A stretch of DNA of 64,000 nucleotides, taken from Paracamarosporium sp. OC-R06-R3 (lineage: Eukaryota > Ascomycota > Dothideomycetes > Pleosporales > Didymosphaeriaceae). Shown one piece after another: positions 47,019 to 57,285 of this stretch. The translations under genes were made by a program, and so were the position numbers. The stretch lies in NCBI GenBank assembly GCA_019828545.1, contig JACVRA010000061.1:186198-250197 (forward strand), given 5' to 3'. The notes beneath the pieces were generated by a model. The model had not been told where the DNA came from, searched no databases, and saw nothing but the letters and a program-made list of their open reading frames with translations. Position 1 is the first letter of the stretch; each line of letters begins with the position of its first letter.

Positions 47019-47888
47019 ATGCCTCCAACTGGTCTCGCCATTATAATCGGAGCAGGCCCGAACACAGTACGTCACATGCAGAATGTTTCAACATGCCTAT
47101 GAGACTGACCTATCCTTGGGGGACCGGAATTGCCCGGATCCTCTCTCATCCATCTCACGGCAACCTAGCCGTCGCTCTACTTGCTCGTCGCTCAGAGTCT
47201 CTCAATGAGGTCGTCAGCACCGTGCGCAAAACAAGCCCGGATGCCGTCCTGGAAACGTTCCCCACCGACACGTCAAAGGCGTCTTTAGAAAAAACCTTCC
47301 AAGAAATTCAGAGGAACCAGAGCTTTAAGGACCTCAAACTGAAGCTAGCCATCTACAGCATTAAGCATTCATCAAAAAAGCCTTTCCTAGAAGAAACCCG
47401 TGAGGAATTTGAAGATTCGCTGGAGACCTACGTCGGCGGTGCATTCACGTTTGCACAAGAGTCTCTGAAGCGTTTCTTTGCGGACCATGGGGAGAAGGGA
47501 CTGGCGGATGGTGGCGAGAAGAAAGGCGTAAGTAGAGCTGGCGTGTTCATTCGCTGGATCGACATTGACCCGCACCCTACAGACACTTATATTTACCGGC
47601 ACGCTCGGGGCGCTTCGCTGCAGCGCGCAGTTCGCTGCATACGGAGCGGGCCGTGCGTCAGTGCGCCAGCTCGCCCAAACGCTCGCGCGAGAGATGAGCG
47701 AGAAGGGCGTCCACGTTGTGCACACTATCGCCAATGGCGCCATTGTCGACACAGACGGAGAGGATCAGAAGACGGGAAAGAAAATGAGCGCCGATGCAGT
47801 TGGTGAGACTTATCTTTGGCTGCACAACCAAAAGCCGTGTCTTTGGACGCATGAACTTGATATGAGGCCTGCGTGCGAAAAGTTCTGA
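47019..47888 (+). CDS. atypical SDR, first intron acceptor missing (possible pseudogene)
   Basis: Exons 47019-47066, 47120-47527 and 47583-47888 would give 253 aa. Exon 1 reads to GAGPNT and exon 2 starts GTGIARIL, which together restore the cofactor-binding glycine motif. The intron between them starts GTACGT and has a CTGAC branch site, but ends TTGG, not AG. No other acceptor keeps the frame. The second intron is normal (GTAAGT...CTACAG). Downstream features include NLAVALLARR, TLIFTGTLGAL and a C-terminus like that of the 25-kb SDR (LWTHELDMRP). The catalytic YxxxK is YGAGR, so Lys is replaced by Arg. It lies upstream of a P450 on the same strand. It may be non-functional, non-canonically spliced or a sequence error. 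Confidence 0.7.
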
Positions 47889-48487
47889 ATGGACTATATA
47901 GATTCAAAATCGATTGTGGTCGACAGCCTTTACGCCATTTGTTCCACAGTTTCCCCTTTGTAGGTCACAATATGTTTGCAGCATCATTCTCCTTACAGCT
48001 ACAGCGCACACTTGTGCTCTTCAGCGCAGCTGCTTTCCTGATAATGCATTCCGGCATGCGAGTGTTTTTATCCTACGTCCACAATTGGCCAGGCCTAAGG
48101 TATCACTGACCAAACTAGTTCATTCCTTTTGGGAAAAAAATCGCCGACGCTCCACTCCAGCTGTGTATCCACGCATTCGGGTAGAGCCTCGGATGGAGCA
48201 TCGGATGGTCGGTCGGTCGGTGTCCCACCAACGTTCCTCTTCTGGCAACATAGTCGCACATTATATGCGTTGCGGCAGCATTTGACATTACCCCGCATCT
48301 CGTGTAAGGTATATTGACAAGGGAATGCATTCGTTGGGAGAATTCATTCGTCGAAGCAAGGATGTAGCTACACGACGGTTTATCTGCGCTCTTAATGTAT
48401 GAGGAAAGTCCATGGCAAGTCCATGGCAAGACCGAAAGCTGCAAAGGTCGAGGGTAGTGTCGCGTTGTTTCGTGCACTGATGTGCGA

Positions 48488-48496
48488 TATATATAA
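48488..48496 (+). promoter_or_regulatory. TATA box of the P450 gene
   Basis: TATATATAA lies about 57 nt upstream of the ATG at 48554. Confidence 0.55.
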
Positions 48497-48553
48497 GTGA
48501 GTGACGAGAACACTCTTGTTGTTGCTGGCACATGAGCCTCCCTGAACTTCAAA

Positions 48554-50221
48554 ATGTCGTCCTTGGGTTTTGCGTCACCATTAGTCGTCATATTATCTAG
48601 CTTCCTTGTGGTCAGTATTTCTTGTATTGTGCTTTTCAATCTTCCTTAGTGGCTTATATGGATCAGGTTGTCGTCCTGTTCACATACCGTGTCGTTTACA
48701 ACGTCTATTTCCATCCATTGCGCTCCTACCCTGGTCCATTCTGGGCAAAAGCCACCATCTTCTGGTACATCTACCATACCTGCCGTGCTGATCTTCACTT
48801 GGTCGTTCACCAGCTGCACCTCAAATATGGGCCGGTTCTCCGTGTCGCACCCAATGAGATAATCTACACCAGTCCCAATATATGGAAGCCTATCTTCGGG
48901 CACAAGGTCAACGCACCAGAAAACGTCAAAGATCCAGCGCAGAGCATTACAGTCATACAGGGCTCACAGCGTCCGAATATATTGATGGCCCCACGTGAGG
49001 AACATGGGAAGATGAGGAGAATCCTTGCCAACTCGTTCTCAGACAAGGCGCTCAAAGAGCAGGAGCCCGTGTTCACGCAGTACGTTGATCTCTTGATGGA
49101 AAAATTGCATGGCGCTTGTGTCGAGCCTGTTGATATAGCAAAGTGGTTCAATGTAAGTATCTATATAGAGCACAAAGTCATAAATTTCGGACTGAAAGCG
49201 ACGCAGTTCACCACCTTCGATATCATCGGTCACCTTATCTTTGCTGAACCCTTCAACTGTCTATCCAGTGGAGAATACCATTTCGGGGTCAGCTTCTTCT
49301 TCGAGTCTATCAAAGCCGTGACATGGTCTCGCGCCATGAATCGGCTCAACCCAAGCATCATGCCCATAATGATGCGCTTGCTCCCCAAGCGGGTCTTGCA
49401 CAAAAGCTTGCTGCACTTCGAAATGTCGAAAGAGATGCTGGCAAGACGACGGCAGCGACAGCTCGACTACACAGATTTCCTGAGTGGCTGGATCGCAGCG
49501 GAAGAGAAGGGTGTTATGAACCCGGAAGATCTCGAGGTTAACGTCCCTCTTCTTATCGGTGCTGGTAGCGAGACTACGGCAACGCTGCTGTCCGGCGCAA
49601 CGTACTTCATTACTAAAGATCCACGGGTATACAACATTCTAGTGAAGGATATCAGGTCGGCTTTTAAAAGCAAAGAAGATATCAAAATGAACAAGCTAGC
49701 AGAGCTCAAGTACCTATCCGCTATTCTTGACGAAGCGCTACGACTCTACCCGCCTACGCCGACAGACCGGATCCGTCTCCTTCCGCCACAAGGCGCTATC
49801 ATAGAAGGCCAGCATGTCCCGGGCAATACTCTGGTAGGCATAGGCTTCTATGCCGCCTTCCGCTCTGAAGACAACTTCCATAGAGCCGAGGAGTTCGTGC
49901 CGGAACGATTTCTCCGCGAGGAAGGTGCAGACGATGAATGGAAGTATGATCGCAAAGATGTGATTCAGCCTTTCTCGTATGGTCCACGGAATTGCATTGG
50001 ACGACAGTAAGCTCTAACACATGGATATAACATATGATATTAGGTGCTAACTCTGGAACAGCCTTGCGTTGATGGAGATGCGTTTGATCATGGCGCGGCT
50101 TCTTTTCGAATTCGATATCGAAATCTTACCCGAGTGTGAGGGATGGATTAACCAAAGATCTTTTGCGGTATGGGAAAAGCCGCCCCTCATGGTTCGGTTG
50201 CGGCCTGTCGAGAAGGTGTAG
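48554..50221 (+). CDS. cytochrome P450 monooxygenase
   Basis: Exons 48554-48610, 48667-49152, 49207-50006 and 50062-50221 give 500 aa. The N-terminus is a membrane anchor (SPLVVILSSFLVVVVLFTY) followed by YNVYFHPLRSYPGP. Conserved sites are the I-helix GAGSETTATL, the ExxR helix EALRLYPP, the PERF region (FVPERFL) and the heme loop FSYGPRNCIGRH with Cys as thiolate ligand. Length and sequence style suggest the CYP65 or isotrichodermin-hydroxylase-like group, which is tentative. The second intron (49153-49206) is 54 nt without a stop, so retention would insert 18 residues after KWFN. A neighbouring SDR suggests a small oxidative pathway of unknown substrate. Confidence 0.95.
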
Positions 50222-51382
50222 ACCTGGGAGGTTCCGTCCGCGAAGACGATGGGAAACTGCTAGGAAATCACGAGCTATGACATTCTTTGAATGGTTTGAG
50301 TATTGGCAGGTAGATTATTGAACGGTCAAAACAATCTTCCTCTGCACGATGTTGCAGTGTCTCCCTCTGACCAGTCCAACGACCACTCATCCACCTCTCA
50401 CCGTCTTACCAGGCAGCCACTCATCACATGACCCTCTCGCCTTCTTCTCACTTCTATGCCCTTCCACAACCGCCTTCACGTGCTCTCGTCCACAGGCAAC
50501 ACCCCTCACGTGACGCCTCTAGCGCAGGTCCGTGCCCGTCCCCCTCTGTCTATATAAACCCGCCGCCCCTCGCCCTCCCTCCTGCTCCCCAGCTCTCTTT
50601 GCCTTTTGGCTTAGATCAAGTGTAGTATCTGTTCTTTTCAGTTTAATCTCTGAAACGAGACTACGGTCTCATTCAAGATTATTCCTATCTTTGACCACAG
50701 GTCTCCTCTCACTGGGCTTGCTCATAGTTGAGACCACAGTGTCGCCAGTGTAAGTTCTTAAACCCTTGACTGTTGTTTGTTCCTTTGCTAACTTGGATAT
50801 AGATTGCACTACCTCTGGCTGACGCGAACCCTTTTTCATTGAGTTGTTTCAACGCTGTTGATCACTTGAGGAAGATGGTGTCTTCTATTGTTGTTGTTCG
50901 CTTCTGATGAGGGACGTCATGTGGGCATTCATGTGTTGGTGTCAACTGGAGAGGGTGCTTTACCTGCTTAACAGATACGAGCACTTGAGGAAGAAGTCCT
51001 TTTGCCTTTCTGGTCTCGTCTCGCGGTTGTATCATGTGCGGTCGACTGCGTTGCTGCCAACGAGACGCGTCGTGGTAAACAACCTGGTGATTACCCGTTC
51101 CCAATCGAGAACATACCTGCAGAACATATCTGCCTCTTGACCTGCCTGTTGCTCTTCACTTCTACCTCTCACGCCCGTCGCCGTGTGGCTAATGCTGTCA
51201 AGGATTTCACGCTTTCAAGTCTACACTTTCGAAATCGCACGCCGTCGCCGCCGAAGTGGTTCTCCAAAGCCGCAGCAGAGCTTGAAAACTCTTCTCGCGG
51301 GGTTGAAGGTGTCCTAAGACAACACGGCTGACTGTGGATATACCTTTACTATTCTCCATGTTCGATATTCCCAACCACCAAG
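50222..51382. other. promoter-like region and probable spliced transcript, no clear ORF
   Basis: Downstream of a TATA box at 50551 lies a pyrimidine-rich start region and a textbook intron at 50750-50812 (GTAAGTTC...GCTAACTTGGATATAG). The flanking exons carry only short frames; 51002-51331 could encode a ~100-residue product after splicing near 50972. The words CACTTGAGGAAGA occur twice, about 120 nt apart. It may be the long leader of the Cys-rich gene at 51383 or a separate unresolved gene. Confidence 0.4.
50477..50558 (+). promoter_or_regulatory. two CACGTG boxes and a TATA box
   Basis: CACGTG occurs at 50477-50482 and 50507-50512, exactly 30 bp apart. TATATAAA follows at 50551-50558. The layout resembles a bHLH-responsive core promoter. 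Confidence 0.5.
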
Positions 51383-51753
51383 ATGCAGCTCACATATCTC
51401 TACGCCCTCGCTAGCCCCGTCGCTCCCTTCGACACCGAAGAATCCGCCGCCCTCTTCCCCAAGCGCAGCATCGATCTCTGTCCCTCTTACACGAAGAAGA
51501 CGGTTAGCCAGGCCTGCCACTTCCAGGGCGGCGACGGCACCCTACACACCTGCGGCAGTAACAACCCCACTACCATCATAAGTACAGTTCTAAGTCGTAA
51601 TGGGGCGAGAGGGTCATGAGGTGGTGCTAATGCGAATGCTAGCTTCACTGTATCAATGACGAATGGGCTGTTGAGAGGCGCTGCACGGGCAGCAACAGGT
51701 GCAGGTGCATTGTGGGGCCTGGAGCGACTGGTGACATCACTTACCGCCCTTAA
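51383..51753 (+). CDS. small Cys-rich candidate secreted protein with AT-AG intron (possibly broken)
   Basis: Exon 1 (51383-51577) and exon 2 (51643-51753) together give 101 aa with seven Cys. The intron is 65 nt, has a GCTAAT branch site and ends CTAG, but starts ATAAGT where GTAAGT is expected. Joined in phase 0, the Cys-rich frame continues (LHCINDEW, RRCTGSNRCRCIVG). Unspliced, the frame ends at 51619 after 78 aa. The N-terminus MQLTYLYALASPVA is a short signal-peptide-like stretch. A KR pair follows at about residue 28. It looks like a small secreted effector-like protein of no recognised family. A G-to-A donor mutation would explain the odd intron. Confidence 0.5.
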
Positions 51754-52118
51754 AGCATGAGCAGGGCTTTAGAATTCACTGTATTTTGGTATAATGTAAC
51801 AGGGAGGGAAACGGAGCAGAGGTGTCGAAGAGTAGAGGAGAGGTGTTAGAAGGCGGTAGGTTGATCTGTACAGAATTTCTCGTGCAGCTAGGAAGCCGCT
51901 ATAGACTGGCACTGGCTTCTTGAGCTTTGACAACAATATTAACCATTCTAGATTTTAATTACATGTTCTCAGATCCTGCTTGCGTGTGATACTGAGGAAC
52001 CACATAAGTGAACTTTTCGCGGTTCAAATCATGGACAACCATATAAAGAGAAAGGTTATGAAGTAGATTAAAAAGCACGCTGGTTACCTTATGCTTAAAT
52101 AGACTAATTACAGTGAGA
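51754..52118. other. intergenic, convergent 3' ends
   Basis: About 365 bp, AT-rich; nothing recognised. Confidence 0.5.
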
Positions 52119-53931
52119 TCAAACTTTGTCTTCCTTTCCGTGAGCCGAGTAGCACTGCGTACTACCCGATTCCACTTCTTCCCCCTCAACCACCCCCGTA
52201 ATCGTCGCAACGCTCTCGTGATCAAAGAAGCCCTCATTAGCAGCCATCTCCTCAAAACGAAGCTCCCTCTCCTCTCCTTCGGGAAGAATCGGTGGCGGCC
52301 AGATCAGGCACAGCACATAATACACCAATCCGCCCATCAGGAACGACAGGACAAAGCCTAACTTGTACATGTTCTTGCTGGCAGTCGAGACTGAGTCTGG
52401 ATCCAACGAGCCAGCGACTCCGTGCACAGTGAAAGCAACACCAGCAACCCACGCCGCTAGCATACGCAGATTCCATCCTTTGTAGTAGGTGTACGGGGAT
52501 TTTGGTGAATCTATGTATAAAGAAGGTACGTGGAAGTTGCCTCGCCTCACGGACCAGTAATCCACGATCATGCAGGCGCAAATCGGCATAAGGAAGACGG
52601 TGTAAGAGCCCAAGAAGGTTAGGAAAGAGGCCGCGTTCGCAATGATCTTCCACGGAACGAGCAGCGGCGCGAGCACTGCGCAGAGAATCTGACCTCGGAC
52701 GATAGTGAGCCATCGAGGAAATAGTCCTGTCAGGTCAGCTCCGACAGGGAGTGAATTGCTTCCGGCGTTCGTAATCAAGATAGCCAGCATCATGCCGAAT
52801 GATGCGAACACCATTCCGGCTCGAGCTCCATGATTCCAGTACTTGTCAAGGATGGCGTCGTACAAATCCCACACATTCCAGTAGCTTTTTCCGAGCACAT
52901 TCGTGGCCGCAGATGTGGTTGCTGTTCCGAGAAACATGACCAGAACTTTGCTGATCAGGATTCCCATGCCCTGGCTCCAGGTGACATCTTTGTAAGAGTG
53001 TCCGTACCGAGCAATGTCAGGCTGATTGATAAGTATTGGCGCGAGTGCGCCCATGACGGAATTGATGGCCTGGATCATCGGCCAAACAAGAGCAGAACCG
53101 GAAAGACGGGCTTGTTTGGTCGTGTAATCGAAATTCCCCAGTGTCCCTCCGTTCGTGCTGATCGCCCATCCAAGCACACCAAAGAGTGCGATAGTCGTGT
53201 AAACGGCTTTGACCACGAACAGGTGGCGAAGCACTTTCGGATGGATAAACATGACAGGCATTTGCACCTGCAGAAGTCAGCAGGGTATTTACGCCATATA
53301 CGATACGTTCTTACCATCCAGAAGAGAAAGAAACTGAGCAAGTCTCGAGAAGTTATACCGGCGCTGGCTGGAAGGTGATTCGGAATGTTTTTGTAGCTAT
53401 TCCCGAATATGCCGCGCATGAAGACTGAAGTAATACGTCCGCCATAATAGGTTTGCGTGGCAAAGTATATGATGGCGACTATAGCACGGACCAGAATGTA
53501 AAGACTGGCACCACGAACACCCGCCGCCGCACGAACGTATACAGGAAATCCGATGAAGTACTTGATAGCACCACGACTGTTCAATACCACCAAGGCGGTC
53601 AAGATGGCACTCCCAATGACTGCGGCAATCATACCATGCCACCATGCCAGTCCAATGGAGATCAACGTAGCACCAAGGTTGTAACTACTTGGGCTGAAAG
53701 TCATGGTAAGGTAGTATGCAAAATAATGCTGCCATCTCCATCTTCTGTCCTCTGATCCGAATTAGTTGGTACGGAAAGGCTTCACGCAATCGCGATGCAC
53801 TCACCTGGAGGACTTGGGAGTAAGTCCTTATTGTATCGCATAGCTCCATCTGCTCTCACGATATTTGGCTCATTGCGAAGCACTTCAGGGGAGCCTATAG
53901 CGTTCCGAGCCTTTCGTAGGATTCCAGACAT
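52119..53931 (-). CDS. NCS1-family nucleobase/allantoin permease
   Basis: Exons 53805-53931, 53315-53751 and 52119-53267 (introns 53 and 47 nt) give 570 aa. NKDLLPSPPEDRRW leads into the first membrane helix with SPSSYNLGATLISIGLAWWHG. The NCS1 signatures FPVYVRAAAGVRGA and NQPDIARYGHSYKD are present, and about twelve hydrophobic segments follow. VDYWSVRRGN is also typical. The Fur-type branch takes up uracil, allantoin, uridine or related compounds with H+ at the plasma membrane. The exact substrate is not readable. It sits at one end of a group with an amidase and an allantoinase-like deacetylase. Confidence 0.93.
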
Positions 53932-54466
53932 CGTTTCGATGCGGCGTTTCGCTCAGATCGCGTTGGAAATGTCCAATTAAGGTCGTCTCACGACCAGAGG
54001 GACATATATGCGCAACGACAAGCATCTTGATAACATCTCTTGGTATGGCGTTTTCCATAGTCTCTTGTGTAGATGAGATAGACATGAGTATCGTAGAGCT
54101 TATCAGGTGTTAGCGTCGGAGCTCCGAAAGACCCACTTCCTTCGTACAAGGATACAGTGATAGCGCTTGTCGTCCCCAGACATCTCTCCAATACTTGCGC
54201 TCTATAGGACCTCCGATTGTCACCATACTGCTAGCGATGTCGCATCGTAGACTGCGGCAGTCTTCGGGTTTTCTCCGATGCCCGGAGCGCGGCCGCGAGG
54301 GATGTACAAAAAGTCCGAAGTGCTGGGGACCAGTGGGGCGAACTAGTCGATCACGGCAAAAGTTGCGGCGACGACATGCGTTTCCTCAGCATAATACAGG
54401 GCATTCTTTCTGGTTGCTGTAGACAAGACATAACGTTTCCTTTGGCCTGGTGCCCTTCCTCCGGTT
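53932..54466. other. divergent promoter, NCS1 and MFS genes
   Basis: About 535 bp between divergent start codons; no gene. A shared promoter is possible. Confidence 0.5.
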
Positions 54467-56243
54467 ATGAAAGATCGGCAGAAAGCAGCCGAAGCCGCTG
54501 TCTTCGACCAAACCGACCTACTCCCGAAGAAAGAGCTTTTGGTCGTTTTTAGCGCCTTAGCAGTATCGCTTTTTATTTGTTTCGTTGACCAGAATGGAAT
54601 TGGTGTGGCCCTCCCTACGATAGGCCGAGAGCTGAATGCTGAAGCCACGGTCAGTTGGGCCGGAACAAGCGCGTTGATTGCGAACACTGTCTTTCAAGTG
54701 TTGTACGGTCGCATGTCGGACCTATTTGGTGAGTTTGGCTGATCACGAGGGGACTCGCAATCTCTAACGTGACACTTCCAGGGAGGAAAGCCGTGTTTAT
54801 GTCGGCTTTAGGCCTCTTGACCATCAGTGACTTGCTTTGCGGACTATCACAAAATGCCACTATGCTTTATGTGTTCCGGGGGCTAGCTGGTGTTGCAAAT
54901 GGCGGCATCACGTCACTCGCAATGATGATCGTCTCTGACATCGTAACGTTGAAAGATCGAGGAAAATACCAGGGTATTCTGGGATCTTGCGTTGGGCTCG
55001 GAAACATAGTCGGACCATTCGCCGCTGCTGCATTCGTACAGCATTCTACATGGAGAGGCCTGTTCTGGGTTATAAGTCCTCTTGCAGCGGTTTGTTGCGC
55101 TGTCTCCTACTTCACATTACCTGTACCGAAAGTCACCTCAAAGCTAGATTATCGGGAACTCTGCAAGAAGATCGACTACTGGGGTATCTTCGCTGGGTCT
55201 GCGGCGATTATCTTAATACTTATCCCTGTATCTGGAGGTGGGAGCTACTTTCCCTGGGATTCGGCAATGGTTATTTCGATGCTGGCTGTCGGAGGCTGTT
55301 GCATGCTGGCCTTTCTCTTTATAGAGTATCGGGTCGCGTTGCTACCTATGATGCCCTGTGAGTTGAAGTATCGCTGCTATGTCAACTTGAGCTAACACGA
55401 TCAGTGTCGCTTTTCAAATCTGCACCGATTTGTGTAATGCTTTTGCAAAACTTTCTCTTCGGTGTAGTGTATTATTCACAGCTCTACTACCTCCCATTGT
55501 TCTTCCAAAATGCACGCGGCATGCCACCTATTCTTTCCGCCGCTCTGGTATTGCCAATCCCTTGCGCGCAGATGACGGCCTCTATCCTCTCAGGCCAATA
55601 CATATCGCGCCGGGAACGTTACGGGGAAGTCATCTGGTCCGGCTTCTTTCTATGGACCCTCGGTATTGGCCTGACTTGCATGTTCGATCTTAATACGTCT
55701 ATTGCAGCTATTGTTGTCATCCTGGTGCTGCAAGGTGTAGGCGTTGGGTTTGTCTTCCAACCTACGCTCGTCGCTTTGCAGGCACATTGCACGAAGGCTC
55801 AGCGTGCAGTCGTCATCTCAAACCGCAACTTTCTACGCAGCCTCGGAGGTGCGGTAGGTCTCGCCATCTCTGCTGCAGTACTGCAAAACTCGCTCAAAAA
55901 AGCCTTACCATCAGATTTTGCATCACTTGCGCTCTCCACGTACTCCACACCAGATTTTAAAGCACTCGGGGCGTCGGCTGATCAGAAACACGAGATCTTA
56001 CAGGCCTATGCGCACGCAAGTAGGACGGTTTTTATTATGAACGTGCCTTTCATCGGGCTCTGTCTACTTGGATGTTTGCTGATCAAAGACCAAGGGCTGC
56101 AGCGCCCAGATGAAATAAAGCAGCCCGTGGATTCGGATAATTGTTCGGAAGACCGAAAAGCGAACGAGATTCAAGGAGAGAAGGGCGTAGTCACAGGTGA
56201 GGCTCTAGAAGAATTATCAAATCCTAGCACTACGATTAGATAG
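54467..56243 (+). CDS. MFS transporter, DHA2 (14-helix) type
   Basis: Exons 54467-54728, 54782-55357 and 55405-56243 (introns 53 and 47 nt) give 558 aa. The first join restores motif A, GRMSDLFGRKAVFM. FVDQNGIGVALPTIGREL in helix 1 is the DHA2 motif D1 region, and GSCVGLGNIVGPFAAAAF corresponds to the antiporter motif C. Length and about 14 hydrophobic stretches fit the drug:H+ antiporter-2 family. These proteins export drugs, dyes or metabolites across the plasma membrane. The C-terminal tail is charged. It is divergent from the NCS1 permease. Confidence 0.93.
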
Positions 56244-56419
56244 AGCACCAATGTCAGGTTGTCATTACGCATTCGGGGGGCTTCTGCTTTCTGTGATCAC
56301 TGAATGTCAGAGATGTCTCGTATGACAGACACTGAGGGTCCACGTTTAGGTACCAACAAGCCTTAGTCAGCACATCCCAGATACAGCCTTGGAATGAACG
56401 AAACCATTGACGAAGCAAC

Positions 56420-57144
56420 ACTCTTAATTGATCTGGCCCAGTCTTTACAAGATTGAATGTCCTTTTCATTGAGTGTGTCAGACCGGGTTCTCAGTGCGTC
56501 CGAGCTCGAAGGAACGGAAGAAGAGTCGCGAGCCTCGCGGAAAGAGCATACCAGCTTCGAAGGGCTAAGGAAGACTGATGCGACTATCTCTGCGACTCGA
56601 GTCACTGCATCTCTATTGGTACGAGACTTTCGAAAAATTAGCATGTGGAGAGGATATCCGAGCATTGTCTACATCCAAGGGTCAAAATTTGAGGATGCTT
56701 GCAAACACTGCCTACCTGCCATGCTTCAAGACGCTTACTCTTCAAGGTTGGTACGTCACTGAGCAGACGCCGCGTACCATCCTGCGCGGCGCACTGAACC
56801 AGGGCTTGTCCATGGAAAAAGTATGTATGAAAGATGGTTCTTTTGGTTCAACCTTCGACTACTGCACAAGCAGCGAAGCGAGCATGCAGCGATTATTCTT
56901 CGACGATCTTTTCGAGCACATGCTTATCATATTTGAGAATGAGAGCATATTGAGGTAACCCCGTCGGCGGGTGAATGGTGGTCAAACGCTGGTGCACACG
57001 GGCGGGCAAGTCAGGAAACCAATCCGGTATAAGTTCCCTGGTGGGCCTGCATCAGATATTCCACAGGCGCGCATGTGGCAACAAAAAGGCGACGTGACTA
57101 TGGCCCGCCTTGGTAGACGTTCAGATGTCTTTGGCTGGGCCTAG
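56420..57144 (+). pseudogene. degraded F-box/LRR-like fungal gene relic
   Basis: From 56578 a frame reads LSLRLESLHLYWYETFEKL, FKTLTLQGWYVTEQTPRTIL and VCMKDGSFGSTFDYCT, in the style of fungal F-box-type hypothetical proteins. A single TAA at 56956-56958 interrupts it. The same frame then continues coding-like (VRKPIRYKFPGGPASDIPQA) to a TAG at 57142-57144. Upstream pieces (about 56420-56577) are in another frame. One stop and one frameshift suggest a decayed gene. Assignment to the F-box group rests on style only. Confidence 0.45.
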
Positions 57145-57285
57145 TTTTCCTGAGCATGGCACCGATCGACAAAGTGCATAAAAGGCGTTTCAATATGGTA
57201 CGAGTGCAGCTTGGTATGCCTTGGAGGCGCTTGAGAACTCAATTCTAGTTCGTGACGATTCACACAGACCTTCCATCACTCAAAG

